Positions 43,501-52,357 of a DNA stretch of 64,000 nucleotides are shown piece after piece (within the stretch, counting starts at the first letter, position 1; each line of letters begins with the position of its first letter). A program made the position numbers and the translations under genes. The notes below the pieces were generated by a model. The model ran no database searches and was not told the DNA's origin. It saw only the letters and a program-made list of their open reading frames with translations. Location: contig CP051187.1 in the NCBI GenBank assembly GCA_038087035.1, positions 5,275,001 through 5,339,000 on the forward strand, written 5' to 3'. This DNA comes from Gloeotrichia echinulata CP02 (GTDB lineage Bacteria > Cyanobacteriota > Cyanobacteriia > Cyanobacteriales > Nostocaceae).

Positions 43501-45757
43501 GGAAGCATTACTACAAGAAGAACAAGTAGCTCCTATTCGCAATGCTTTTGCTATCACAGTAGAAGATTTTGCTGCATTGGAAGCATTGCTGGGTACAGAC
43601 AACAATGAACAGGTGTCCTCACCACCGCTATCATTCCAGCCACAACTGACACCAGCTGCTGATTACACAGCTAGCAAGGCGGTGATACCAGAGATAGACG
43701 ATGAATTTAGTGATTTAGAGAAACTGCTAGCCCAAGCAGATCAAACGATATCGCACTCACCACAAATAAAATCGAATACAAATAAAATCCAACGTAGCTC
43801 TAATCGTCGTGCGGCGAGATTTGAAGAAACGATGAAAGTGCCAGTTAAACAACTGGACGATATGAGCAATTTAGTTGGGGAATTGGTGGTAAACCGCAAT
43901 ACCTTAGAGCAGGATCACGAACGTCTGCGACAGTCACTAGATAACTTGTTAATTCAGGTACAACAGCTGTCGAATGTGGGTGCGAGGATGCAGGAGTTAT
44001 ATGAGCGATCGCTATTAGAAGCCTCTCTCCTCGCCAGTCGCAAACACAAAGACTCTGCTTCTGTCCCCACCCATGACAGCAATGCAGAGCGGGGTTTTAG
44101 TGAGCTAGAAATGGATCGTTTCACGCCTTTCCATACATTATCCCAGGAAATGATTGAAATGATTGTGCGGGTGCGAGAGTCGGCTAGTGACATTGACTTT
44201 GTGACCGAAGAAACTGAGCGAGTAGCGCGACAGTTCCGCCAAGTTACCACCCAGCTACAAGAGGGACTGACAAGGGCGCGAATGGTGCCTTTTTCCCAAA
44301 CTATCGATCGCTTGCGGCGAGGAGTGCGAGATAATGCTATTAAGTATGGTAAACAGGTAGAGTTACTTATTGAAGGTGGGAACACCTTAATTGATAAGAT
44401 GATCCTCGATCATCTGAATGATCCGCTAACCCACATGCTCAATAATGCAATCATTCACGGCATTGAAACCTCAGAGGAACGAGCAACCCTAGGTAAATCA
44501 CCCGTGGGAGTGATTACAATCCGCGCCTTTCACCAAGGGAACCAAACCGTGATTTCTGTGGGTGATGACGGTGCGGGGATCGATGCAGAACGAGTCAAAG
44601 CAAAGGCTTTGAAGCTGGGGATGATTACAGCCCAACAAGCAAAAGCCATGAGCCGCATCGATGTCTATGACTTGCTGTTCCAGTCTGGTTTTACGATGAA
44701 AGATCAGGCGGATGAAATGTCAGGTCGTGGTGTGGGAATGGATGTAGTCCGCTCCGAGATTAGCGAAATTCGGGGGATAGTTAACACCGATTCCGCTATT
44801 GGTAAAGGAACAACCTTTACAATACGTCTACCACTGACCTTGAGTATTTGTAAAGCTCTCTGCTGTGTATCTGATAGAGCTAGGATTGCCTTCCCGATGG
44901 ACGGCGTTGAAGATACCCTAGATATACCCGTCAAAAATATCCAGCACACTGCCGATGGACAATCATTTATTTCCTGGCGGGATACAATATTACCATTCCG
45001 ACCCCTGAAAGAACTTTTAAGCTTCAATCGCCAGCTGAGTCGTGGTAATGTTTATGGTGGGAACCGAGATGATGATATGGTTTCCGTCGTCGTGGTGCGA
45101 TCGGGAAATACCTTGATAGCCTTACAGATTGATCTGGTATTGAGCGAACAAGAAATCGTCATTAAGCAATTTGAAAGCCCAGCACCTAAACCTATCGGTG
45201 TAGCTGGTGCTACAGTTCTAGGTGATGGTCGTATTATGCCGATTGCTGACGTACTAGAAATCATGGACATCTTCCAGGGACGGATTTCTAAACAAAATAC
45301 TAGTACTTATTGGCAGCAAAAAGCTACTCCCAATACGCCAGATACATCGGCTGTGAAAATTGACCCAACAGTCCTGATTGTTGATGACTCAATTACAGTC
45401 CGGGAATTGCTCTCCTTGACCTTTAACAAAGCAGGTTATCGCGTAGAACAAGCCCGTGATGGTCAGGAAGCTTGGGATAAATTGCGTTCTGGTCTGCCTT
45501 GTGATATAGTATTTTGCGACATCGAAATGCCCCGTTGCGATGGACTAGAGTTGCTCTCACGCATCCAAAAAGACAACAATCTCAACCACCTACCAATCGC
45601 CATGCTCACCTCACGGGGTGCAGACAAGCACAGACAAATGGCTATTCAACTTGGTGCTAGCGGTTACTTCACCAAACCCTATCTAGAAGAAGCCCTACTC
45701 GAAGCTGCAGGAAGGATGCTGAAAGGGGAAAAACTGGTTAATACTACCATTGTGTAA
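40514..45757 (+). CDS. hmpE: Hybrid CheA histidine kinase HmpE
   Basis: This 1747-residue protein has an Hpt domain with His49 (RAAHSIKGGAAML), a very long acidic linker (about 170-1090), a dimerisation and ATPase core (MKVPVKQLDDMSNLVGELVVNRN, LNDPLTHMLNNAIIHGIE, GDDGAGIDAERV, GRGVGMDVV), a CheW-like domain, and a C-terminal receiver with Asp1669 (VFCDIEMPRCDG). Such size comes mostly from the low-complexity linker, which contains a 31-residue tandem duplication. It should phosphorylate HmpB and its own receiver. It is the last gene of the operon, 282 bases after hmpD with the heptamer arrays between. Confidence 0.93.
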   Translation: MLPEQQQRILGYFIEEARDHLNTIEQGLLNLESTLNDPEMINEVFRAAHSIKGGAAMLGLSSIQHTSHRLEDCFKVLKEHPVQIDQKLESLFLGVSDTLKVLLENLSGPYGLSEETANTLMSETEPVFQWLHEHLELLVKQGTNGVVSSTREIHSQSTGTDNVNSLSQIFQVEDTNLVFDTSEEERSPVPIPEDKNWGEFQTQVLQTLREMLQLFKQSTTPESRQNLEQCCHQLVTLGEKFHLPKWCSLCQAAASAIANPENTYLTLAKIVITEFKQAQELVLQGRDIEITISQQLEALLNFPEIELLEITPDLLEQEPATQSITETGADHLLSGTTDDFVNGNKNTIISLTEVSEQLNLDVEIPAAAENTVTETSLLSHPLSSLENDRHPTNTNIDSKGPEVGIAELNTLAGLFEIDNSELDETWQQEEILDVNTDNTSGIIDNSETENLDNDFADFLLFDDDNSSEEIPTISANSEDLSLLFGDNFLEKDNSELPVNVLSDTTFELDELDNISDLELNLDSSNEPIFAELTQIADDSQKSAGEMSTANISDDLLELGLDELTQIADDSQKSAGEISTANISDDLVELELDENESISPGELTPAETENIASLEVTTKQENNFEELFLADKNTNRLEESTPNNHISQPENVSFDHLFAELEENSLLSPSESAIGDLFNTSDDTNIEFSVSEDPISNFWEQEAEPEQKQEVVQALEESLFMAAANEDFFVDSQQDISSPTNSFGVEDFELTFLQPEPELELNITSDVGNDLFGEFTASNTTNLSAVRDDVESVAESIHLQSENDSTDLTPEVLDFIPEFTNQPLETEFADSSKSFTDLEFEFLDASDENEDQTITLTTYIQLDSADNPINDLDDLLPRETINPEFNFTDIAIESEILDSPLATEVKFTEASLVQSEELGLDNDLLMRDYALLAGESQEELLQSIGTESELNLTAESADLSEPVLDIGEISQVENGVIIPQAVAPENQTYIQDEFADLEALLQEEQVAPIRNAFAITVEDFAALEALLGTDNNEQVSSPPLSFQPQLTPAADYTASKAVIPEIDDEFSDLEKLLAQADQTISHSPQIKSNTNKIQRSSNRRAARFEETMKVPVKQLDDMSNLVGELVVNRNTLEQDHERLRQSLDNLLIQVQQLSNVGARMQELYERSLLEASLLASRKHKDSASVPTHDSNAERGFSELEMDRFTPFHTLSQEMIEMIVRVRESASDIDFVTEETERVARQFRQVTTQLQEGLTRARMVPFSQTIDRLRRGVRDNAIKYGKQVELLIEGGNTLIDKMILDHLNDPLTHMLNNAIIHGIETSEERATLGKSPVGVITIRAFHQGNQTVISVGDDGAGIDAERVKAKALKLGMITAQQAKAMSRIDVYDLLFQSGFTMKDQADEMSGRGVGMDVVRSEISEIRGIVNTDSAIGKGTTFTIRLPLTLSICKALCCVSDRARIAFPMDGVEDTLDIPVKNIQHTADGQSFISWRDTILPFRPLKELLSFNRQLSRGNVYGGNRDDDMVSVVVVRSGNTLIALQIDLVLSEQEIVIKQFESPAPKPIGVAGATVLGDGRIMPIADVLEIMDIFQGRISKQNTSTYWQQKATPNTPDTSAVKIDPTVLIVDDSITVRELLSLTFNKAGYRVEQARDGQEAWDKLRSGLPCDIVFCDIEMPRCDGLELLSRIQKDNNLNHLPIAMLTSRGADKHRQMAIQLGASGYFTKPYLEEALLEAAGRMLKGEKLVNTTIV
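42104..42289 (+). repeat. 93-base in-frame tandem duplication in hmpE
   Basis: Two copies with a period of 93 bases encode ELTQIADDSQKSAGE(M/I)STA plus NISDDLLELGLD or its variant. Differences are mostly silent, so the duplication is recent and under protein-level constraint. It lies in the acidic linker. Confidence 0.9.
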
Positions 45758-45760
45758 AGT

Positions 45761-45867
45761 TATAGCACTTCCTATTCAGATGAGGTACAAAATTGTATCA
45801 CGCGATGTAGGGGCACGGCACTGCCGTGCCCTTACCGATGTACCTCACTAGGGCGAGAAACGCTATA
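45761..45867 (-). mobile_element. 107-base miniature inverted-repeat element, copy 2
   Basis: Inverted copy of 30798-30904, same length, with ends TATAGCACTTCC and GGGCGAGAAACGCTATA and the central hairpin TAGGGGCACGGCA/TGCCGTGCCC. It starts four bases after the hmpE stop and may have supplied a terminator. Confidence 0.75.
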
Positions 45868-45926
45868 TATCAATTCAAAAATCTTTGCAACACATCGATA
45901 ATCTGGGCGCAACACATCGATAATCT

Positions 45927-45946
45927 GGGCGCAAGGCCTTGCGCCC
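45927..45946. repeat. 20-base palindrome (GCGCAAGG type)
   Basis: GGGCGCAAGG followed by CCTTGCGCCC, preceded by a short duplication (CAACACATCGATAATCTGGG twice, 45887-45930). No gene is seen between hmpE and 46077. Confidence 0.75.
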
Positions 45947-46076
45947 CTACCCTATCTGTGCCATTCTTTTGTCAAATTGGTATTATAAACCTCCAAATCC
46001 TCTATAGATACTTACTAGGAGATTACTCCTTACCATAACTGTTGCTACAATGCCGACAAAGTTACCTTCCCAAATT

Positions 46077-48170
46077 ATGACCTACTCAGCACAACCCCTC
46101 ATCTACCCACCCACTCGCAAAAGCGATCAAGTTGATAACTACCACGGTACTGTAGTTGCAGATCCTTATCGTTGGTTAGAAGACCCGGATTCAGAAGAAA
46201 CAAGGGTATGGGTTGAGGCACAAAATCAAGTTACTTCAGCCTATCTTACCGAAATTCCTGCTAGAGAAAAAATCAAACAGCGGCTGACTAAACTTTGGGA
46301 TTATGCAAAATATAGCATCCCATTTAAAGAGGGTGAATCTTTAAAAAATGGTGGCGGTGAACGCTATTTTTATTTCAAAAATGACGGACTGCAAAATCAA
46401 AGCGTCCTCTACACTCTCAAAACTCTTGACGCCGAAGCGAAAGTTTTACTCGACCCCAATAAACTTTCAGAAGATGGTACAATTGCCCTTTCAGGATTAT
46501 CAATCAGCGATGACGGGAACCTGTTAGCCTACGGTTTATCTAGCTCTGGCTCTGATTGGCAAGAGTGGAAAGTGCGGGATATCGAAACTGGTGCAGACCT
46601 CCAAGACCACCTGCAATGGATTAAATTCTCAGGCGCATCGTGGACAAAAGATAATCAAGGTTTTTTCTACAGTCGTTATAATGAACCAAATGAAAAAACT
46701 AAATTAGAAGATGTCAATTATTATCAAAAGCTTTACTATCACCAACTGGGAACGACCCAATCAGAAGATGTATTAATATATCATCGCCCTGATGAAAAGG
46801 AATGGGGTTTTAGTGGCGGTGTTACTGAAGATGGGAAATATCTCATCATCTCAGTTTGGCAGGGAACTGACCCAAAAAATTTGGTTTTCTACAAAGATTT
46901 GACTAACCCCAATTCTGAAGTAGTGGAACTAATTAACAAATTTGAGGCTGATTACAGCTTTATTGACAATGATGATAGCGTCTTCTATTTTCGCACAGAT
47001 TTAAAATCACCACGGGGACGAGTTATTGCTATCGATACCCAACAACCATCGGCGGAAAGTTGGCGAGAAATCATTCCCCAAGCAGCGGAAACTTTGGAAA
47101 GTGTCAGCATACTAAATAACCAATTTGTTGCTGATTATCTCAAAGATGCTCATAGCCAAATTAAAATTTTTGACCTGACTGGTGCATTTGTCCGGGAGGT
47201 AGAATTACCCGGAGTCGGTTCTGCAGGTGGCTTTGGTGGTAAGCGTCATGATACCGAAACTTTTTATAGTTTCACCAGCTTTACCACACCAGGCACGATT
47301 TATCGTTACGACATGGTGACAGGAAAAAGTGAACTTTTCCGCCAGCCAAAGGTAGATTTTAATCCTGATGATTACGAGACTCAACAAATATTCTACCACA
47401 GCAAAGATGGCACAAAATTGCCAATGTTTATCACTCACAAAAAAGGGATTAAACTAGATGGAAATAATCCCACTTACCTTTATGCTTATGGTGGGTTTAA
47501 TGCCTCCATCACTCCTAGTTTTTCTGTGAGTAATTTGGTATGGATGGAGATGGGTGGTGTCTATGCTGTGCCTAATATCCGTGGTGGTGGAGAGTATGGC
47601 GAAGAATGGCACCAAGCAGGAATGAAGGAGAAAAAGCAGAATGTATTTGATGATTTTATTGCTGCTGGTGAGTGGCTAGTTGCCAATGGGTACACAAAAC
47701 CGAGAAAATTAGCTATTGGTGGTGGTAGCAACGGTGGGTTATTGGTGGGTGCTTGTATGACCCAGCGTCCTGATTTGTTTGGTGCTGCTTTACCAGCGGT
47801 CGGCGTTATGGATATGTTGCGCTTCCATAAATTTACCATTGGCTGGGCTTGGACTTCGGAATATGGTTCAGCAGATAACCCAGAGGAATTTCCCGCCCTT
47901 TATGCTTATTCGCCATTGCACAACCTCAAAGCAGATACAGCTTATCCAGCTACTTTAATTACCACAGCCGATCATGATGATCGCGTTGTCCCTGCTCATA
48001 GTTTCAAATTTGCTGCTGCTTTGCAAGCCGTTCATGTTGGTGATGCGCCGGTGTTAATTAGAATTGAGACAAAAGCCGGACATGGTGCGGGTAAGCCCAC
48101 GGCGAAGATTATTGAGGAAGCAGCGGATAAGTGGGGTTTTTTGGTGCGAGTTTTGGGGGTTGAGGTTTAG
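46077..48170 (+). CDS. Prolyl oligopeptidase (S9A family)
   Basis: This 697-residue serine peptidase cuts after proline in short peptides. It has the N-terminal DPYRWLEDPDSEE signature, a seven-bladed propeller region (about 80-420), and a catalytic domain with Ser551 in GGGSNGGLL, Asp in ADHDDRVVPAHS and His in KAGHGAGKP. Length fits the family. ATG 46077 begins MTYSAQPLIYPPT; an ATG at 46050 would add nine residues. No signal peptide, so cytoplasmic. A hairpin follows the stop. Confidence 0.93.
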   Translation: MTYSAQPLIYPPTRKSDQVDNYHGTVVADPYRWLEDPDSEETRVWVEAQNQVTSAYLTEIPAREKIKQRLTKLWDYAKYSIPFKEGESLKNGGGERYFYFKNDGLQNQSVLYTLKTLDAEAKVLLDPNKLSEDGTIALSGLSISDDGNLLAYGLSSSGSDWQEWKVRDIETGADLQDHLQWIKFSGASWTKDNQGFFYSRYNEPNEKTKLEDVNYYQKLYYHQLGTTQSEDVLIYHRPDEKEWGFSGGVTEDGKYLIISVWQGTDPKNLVFYKDLTNPNSEVVELINKFEADYSFIDNDDSVFYFRTDLKSPRGRVIAIDTQQPSAESWREIIPQAAETLESVSILNNQFVADYLKDAHSQIKIFDLTGAFVREVELPGVGSAGGFGGKRHDTETFYSFTSFTTPGTIYRYDMVTGKSELFRQPKVDFNPDDYETQQIFYHSKDGTKLPMFITHKKGIKLDGNNPTYLYAYGGFNASITPSFSVSNLVWMEMGGVYAVPNIRGGGEYGEEWHQAGMKEKKQNVFDDFIAAGEWLVANGYTKPRKLAIGGGSNGGLLVGACMTQRPDLFGAALPAVGVMDMLRFHKFTIGWAWTSEYGSADNPEEFPALYAYSPLHNLKADTAYPATLITTADHDDRVVPAHSFKFAAALQAVHVGDAPVLIRIETKAGHGAGKPTAKIIEEAADKWGFLVRVLGVEV

Positions 48171-48180
48171 TAGAATTATG

Positions 48181-48199
48181 GGGTGGGCATTGCCCACCC
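48181..48199 (+). terminator. Hairpin after the prolyl oligopeptidase gene
   Basis: GGGTGGGCATTGCCCACCC forms a 9-base stem 10 bases after the stop. There is no T-run after it. It also belongs to the short-loop palindromes scattered in this window, so termination is only possible. Confidence 0.45.
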
Positions 48200-48255
48200 T
48201 ACTATAATGGCTGAATCCCGTTCTGACAAGTCAGAACTATTCACAAAGTGCAGTT

Positions 48256-48915
48256 TTATACTCGGCGCAACCGAAATGATTGACGACAACCGCCACTGCG
48301 ATTATCCGTGTCAATGCGGAATGTCACCGGACTACTTGGAGTTACGGTAAAAGCCCCGGCGTTACCGCATTGTCCCGCGTCTCCATCTGGAGTGAAAGAT
48401 ACATCAAGAACAATATCGTTGCGACCAGATAAAGAAAATGTTTGTTGGCAACCACCACTGCGATTATCCGTGTCAATGCGGTAAGCAATACTTTGAAGAA
48501 TTGTTTTGTAAAGTGGACCATAGAATGCAACATCTAAAGGAATTACGGGAATCCCTCTCAAGCCGGGATTGCCACATTGACCTGGATCGCCGTCTGGTCT
48601 AAAGTCAACAAATAAATTCAAACCTGCAAGTGTGTTCTGTGGATCTGAAACTGTAAACGCCTGACGACAGCCTCCCGATCTCCCATCAGTGTCTATCCTT
48701 ACAGGATTAGACCAAATTCCGAAAGGAGTTACGATAACACCAGATGCAAGGGCATTGCACTGACCAGGATCGCCATCAGCCTCAAAAAGCTGAACAAATG
48801 ATGCCGATCCTACCTGCGCTAAAGCCTTGTTTTCTGGAGAAAACAACGCTGTTTCTGATACAATTATGATCCCTGCAGTTAAAGTCAGACTTTTGACCAA
48901 TTTAGACAAATTCAT
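48256..48915 (-). CDS. Secreted protein with three paired-cysteine repeats
   Basis: This 219-residue protein has an N-terminal signal peptide (SLTLTAGIIIVSETALF, probable cleavage after ALA near residue 33). The mature part has three repeats, each made of a DGDPGQC or DGDAGQC loop and a RIDTDxRSGGC(R/Q)Q(A/T/S)F motif about 30-50 residues later. Each repeat thus has one cysteine in each part, suggesting three disulfides, and Asp/Gly-rich loops that could bind calcium. The family is not recognised. It is convergent with the peptidase gene. Function unknown, probably extracytoplasmic. Confidence 0.72.
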   Translation of the reverse strand: MNLSKLVKSLTLTAGIIIVSETALFSPENKALAQVGSASFVQLFEADGDPGQCNALASGVIVTPFGIWSNPVRIDTDGRSGGCRQAFTVSDPQNTLAGLNLFVDFRPDGDPGQCGNPGLRGIPVIPLDVAFYGPLYKTILQSIAYRIDTDNRSGGCQQTFSLSGRNDIVLDVSFTPDGDAGQCGNAGAFTVTPSSPVTFRIDTDNRSGGCRQSFRLRRV

Positions 48916-49531
48916 TATTTACCTCTTTAAGGGTAGTGTTACGGAAGATACTCAGTAATAGCACAGAATTAATTACACAAAAAATGGGCTGAAATTCTTG
49001 CTTGGTAAAAAATCAATATGTAATTAGGGGTTGCTGAATAAAGGTGTAATGCAGTCCAGGTAAGGAATTCCAGCCTTTTTTACCAAACAAATGCAAGGTT
49101 ATAACATCTAGAGTCTCAAAACCCTTGCACTTTCGTTAGCGAGCGCTGGGTAAATTTGGAAACTGAGCAATGAAACAACCATTTTGCAACCTGTGTGGCT
49201 TCTAGGTTCGCTTTAGAGACTTATTCAGCAAGCCCTAATTAATTCTGTCAATCAGTATTACTACCTGATGTTAAAAATACAGTAAAATCAATCGCCTTTT
49301 TTGCACTTCATGTATTCTTCATAATTGTATTATTGCCACATTTTTATATACCTTGCGTAACTTAAGTATCATTACGAATTCAATATTTTCTAGATTGATA
49401 TATTTTATACTATATATTTGGTCTATTGAACCATACAGGCGTTCTTCGTCATTTGTCATTGGTCAAACAGGTAAGCATTTGGGGCATATTTACGTGTAGT
49501 AATATAGTTTTGTTTTTTCGCGCCGACTTAC
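48916..49531. other. Noncoding gap with a miniature element
   Basis: The element at 49024-49238 fills the centre. The rest is AT-rich, with TTATACTATATATTTGG near 49405 and a GTCATTTGTCATTGGTC heptamer fragment near 49449. No gene is seen. Confidence 0.5.
49024..49238. mobile_element. 215-base miniature element with 18-base terminal repeats
   Basis: TTAGGGGTTGCTGAATAA and the complement of TTATTCAGCAAGCCCTAA match at 17 of 18 positions. If the ends are AGGGG and CCCT, the flanks carry AATT on both sides as a possible target duplication. A truncated right end occurs at 27200-27254. There is no transposase, so movement would be in trans. Confidence 0.7.
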
Positions 49532-49795
49532 TTAGATTCCCGCACTAAAAATCTGGTTAGCGGTCAAGCTTAATTGTGGAAATGTGGGAGATATGATGCG
49601 TTCATCTCCCCTAAACTGGGTAACTTGGTACTCTTCATCTATTAGCTGATAAATAGAAAGTGTGGGTTTTTTGGGATTTCCAGTAAACTTTTTAGCGCCT
49701 AGTCCCAGGTAGTCTACAATCCAGTATTCAGGAATTCCAATACTTTCATATTTACCCAACTTTGTGTAGTAATCCTGAGGGGGCGACGAAATAAG

Positions 49796-50944
49796 CTAAA
49801 ACATAGACTCGATAAGCTTCATAGCCCTCAATCCCTGTTGATAATACTTGCGCTTATTACGATTAATTCTCATTAATTCTGTCACTAATTCCATACAAAT
49901 ATCTGTGAAATTGACCCAAGTTTGACCATACAAGCCAACATAAAAACTACTATGTCTCCGCACAGAGCGACCAGACTCTTTAACACGAGCTACATATTTT
50001 TGTATTCCTTTATGTTTAATTTTTTGACCCTGAATCATGGCAGAAGTGTAAGCGAGCGTTATCAGTAAAACTAGAGAAATAAATCGGTTGCCTTCAACAT
50101 TAGTCTCTTCTAAATTATAACCACCTGTTTTAAAATCTCTAAACATTTCTTCTATATCAAATCTTTGTTTATAGGCAGATATTGCCGACTCTAAGTCGTC
50201 AAAATTTGTTAAAATAAACCATCCTTCTTTCGGTGCTACTCCATTGATTTTACGTTTCCATTTAGCCGCTACATTAAAGCTCATAAAACCCCGAGTCTTT
50301 GTCACTTTAACTCCTTTGATAAAAAAAGAAACTCCCGGTACTAAACCCAGATTTTTTAACTCAACAAAAACATCTTTTTCAACTTGCAAAAACTCATTCT
50401 TTTTTAATCGCAAACAAAAATACACATCCAATCCCTGGAGATACTTTGCCAGTTTGACAGAGCAAAATTCTCTATCACCTAATACACAGATTTTATAGTT
50501 TTTAAAGATTGGTATTACTTGAGACAATATTTTTTGTTGTTCAGCGATGTTACTATTACCTAATTTTGGCAATAAAGTAAAATATATTGGTACTGCTCTT
50601 TTATCCCAAATGATACTCACCATGAATAAATTTATCCGACTCCAATTAGTTCTATCAATTGCTATATAAATAATTTTTTCATCTTTGAAGTATGTTTCCA
50701 GCCATTCTTTAATAATGGGAAACCAAACTTTCTCAATGGTGAGATTTGGTAATGATAAAAATCTTTGTATTCTCTTTCTTCTACTCTCAAATTTAACTGC
50801 CAAAGGTAGCGCATTTGCTAACTTTTCTAAAGTTACTTCTTTGATTGACTGTAATAGATGGATTAAAATTTTTAGCAGCAAGTATTCTGCTAAACTTAAT
50901 TGACTTTTTAAGTGGTTTTGGTAGAATGCAGGTAACATTATCAT
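49796..50944 (-). CDS. IS4-family transposase (copy A)
   Basis: This 382-residue DDE transposase shows the first Asp in AIDRTNW, the second in LGDREF, and the IS4 signature Y-2-R-3-E-6-K in YKQRFDIEEMFRDFK. The 9-base target duplication agrees with the IS10/IS50 branch. ATG 50944 is preferred: an 8-base inverted repeat (50947-50977) stands just before it, a device that limits translation of read-through transcripts. An upstream in-frame GTG at 50989 would put that hairpin inside the coding region. Confidence 0.92.
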   Translation of the reverse strand: MIMLPAFYQNHLKSQLSLAEYLLLKILIHLLQSIKEVTLEKLANALPLAVKFESRRKRIQRFLSLPNLTIEKVWFPIIKEWLETYFKDEKIIYIAIDRTNWSRINLFMVSIIWDKRAVPIYFTLLPKLGNSNIAEQQKILSQVIPIFKNYKICVLGDREFCSVKLAKYLQGLDVYFCLRLKKNEFLQVEKDVFVELKNLGLVPGVSFFIKGVKVTKTRGFMSFNVAAKWKRKINGVAPKEGWFILTNFDDLESAISAYKQRFDIEEMFRDFKTGGYNLEETNVEGNRFISLVLLITLAYTSAMIQGQKIKHKGIQKYVARVKESGRSVRRHSSFYVGLYGQTWVNFTDICMELVTELMRINRNKRKYYQQGLRAMKLIESMF

Positions 50945-50946
50945 TA

Positions 50947-50977
50947 GATAGGTCTTATTGACAAAAGTAGACCTATC
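50947..50977 (-). promoter_or_regulatory. Hairpin before the transposase start
   Basis: GATAGGTC and GACCTATC pair perfectly around 15 bases, two bases before the ATG at 50944. In transcripts entering from outside, this would mask the start. The same hairpin is at 53530-53560 in copy B. Function is inferred from other IS4-family elements. Confidence 0.55.
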
Positions 50978-51791
50978 TTTTTCTACCACAAAACGTTGCC
51001 CTCCTTACATACAAAGCTTTTGAGCTTGTTTCGTCGCCCCTTCAGGTAGTAATCATCATCCCAATTCGTAGAAACTACTTCTACAACCAGTGGAATTGAT
51101 GCGCCATAAATTACAGTGGATTGTTTCTTCCACAATGGTTCATTTACAAGATTTTGGCGATTGAGTAACAGCACATCTGGTGCATAACCTGATTCATTTT
51201 TGGCAGGTTTTACCAGTACTGTTTTGGGGATTATATAAGGTAGATTTAATCGCACATATTCAACAGTGAATTGTTGAACCAAAAAACCCACAACGTCTTC
51301 ATGGTCTCCTGATGGTTGTGGCATTTCAACAATTACCCCATCGTGTAGTTCGTACCTGAGGTCTGACGGTCGCCATGCTGTGAATTCTTCAAAAGTTACT
51401 AGTTTTGTTTGTGCTTGTGTCATAAATACGTTTACCCTGTGTCCCAGAATCGACAACGCGATCCTTTTACAGAGTCACTCCATAAACACTTTTATATGTA
51501 TGATTATAATTTGAATCGCCACGCTAAAATTAAATAGTACTTTAATGTGTAGTCACAAGCACAAAAATCATGACTCGCCGTCGGATTTTGCAAGAGGGAC
51601 AATCCTACACATTTGGGTCGTATTTTGAAATGCCTTATGAGCCAGACGAAATATTGGCTGAATTAGGCTATGCTTTGGTGAAAACACATCTGGAATTACC
51701 ACGCAGCGATCGCAACTTAGAACGCTTGGAAGAGTTGCGACAGCGAATTGATGAGTCTTTATTGTTAGTTAGCTTTCGCGCCTTAGCCTGG

Positions 51792-51816
51792 CACCATAAC
51801 TGTACTCAGTTTGGTG
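51792..51816 (+). other. Left-end hairpin of the tnpB element
   Basis: CACCA-T-AACTG, loop TACT, then CAGTTTGGTG: a 10-base stem with one bulged T. Its form matches the substrates of Y1 transposases (TnpA of IS200/IS605). Confidence 0.75.
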
Positions 51817-52357
51817 TCGGGATATAAGGCGATTAATTACGAAACGCCCCAATTACCAATATTAGCCATAGGCTGATTCGGTAATTGGGGCAGTTGAGTA
51901 ATTAATAATCTTTTGTTTTATTTTGGCTTGTCTTGGGATTCAACATAGTTGACTTTTCCTTCTCGATACTTTATAGTAATAAACGTCAACACTAAATGCA
52001 ATTAAGTAGGTGATTTCCTTATACTGCTTAACTATCAGTACCGCGCTTATCCAGACACCAAGCAAAAAATCCAGCTAAACAATTGGTTAAGAATTTGTCG
52101 ATACTGGTACAACAGGCAGTTAGGAGACAGGTTCGACTGGTATCAGTATAATCGGACTGCAATTAATTTTTGTCCGTTAATTTGTTCAATACCAAAATTA
52201 CGAGACAACCCCGACTATTACTCACAAAAAAAACAACTTCCTGTTATTAAGTCCGACTTGATAAAGGTAAGTCATTCTGGTGAACTACTAGACTTTACAA
52301 GTGTTCCATCTCAGACATTACAGGATGTATCCAAGCGTGTAGACTTGGCTTTTTCTC

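Larger units (their letters stand above)
49775..51045 (-). mobile_element. IS4-family insertion sequence, copy A (1271 bases)
   Basis: Ends begin CTGAGGGGGCGACGAAA on one side and CTGAAGGGGCGACGAAA on the other strand, about 23-base terminal repeats with two mismatches. A 9-base target duplication GTAGTAATC flanks it (49766-49774 and 51046-51054). It contains one transposase gene and appears identical to copy B at 52358-53628, so it moved recently. Confidence 0.95.
49532..51423 (-). pseudogene. Uma2-family endonuclease-like gene split by IS4-family copy A
   Basis: The N-terminal part (ATG 51423, MTQAQTKLVTFEEFTAW..., with RYELHDGVIVEMPQPSG and YAPDVLLL typical of the DUF820/Uma2 nuclease-like fold) runs to DDDYY. 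The C-terminal part (TKLGKYESIGIPEYWIVD to 49532) continues beyond the insertion. Removing the insertion sequence and one copy of the GTAGTAATC duplication joins the two in frame as DDDYYTKLGKYES. The joined protein would be about 205 residues. The catalytic core is mostly in the first part, but the product is truncated. Confidence 0.88.
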
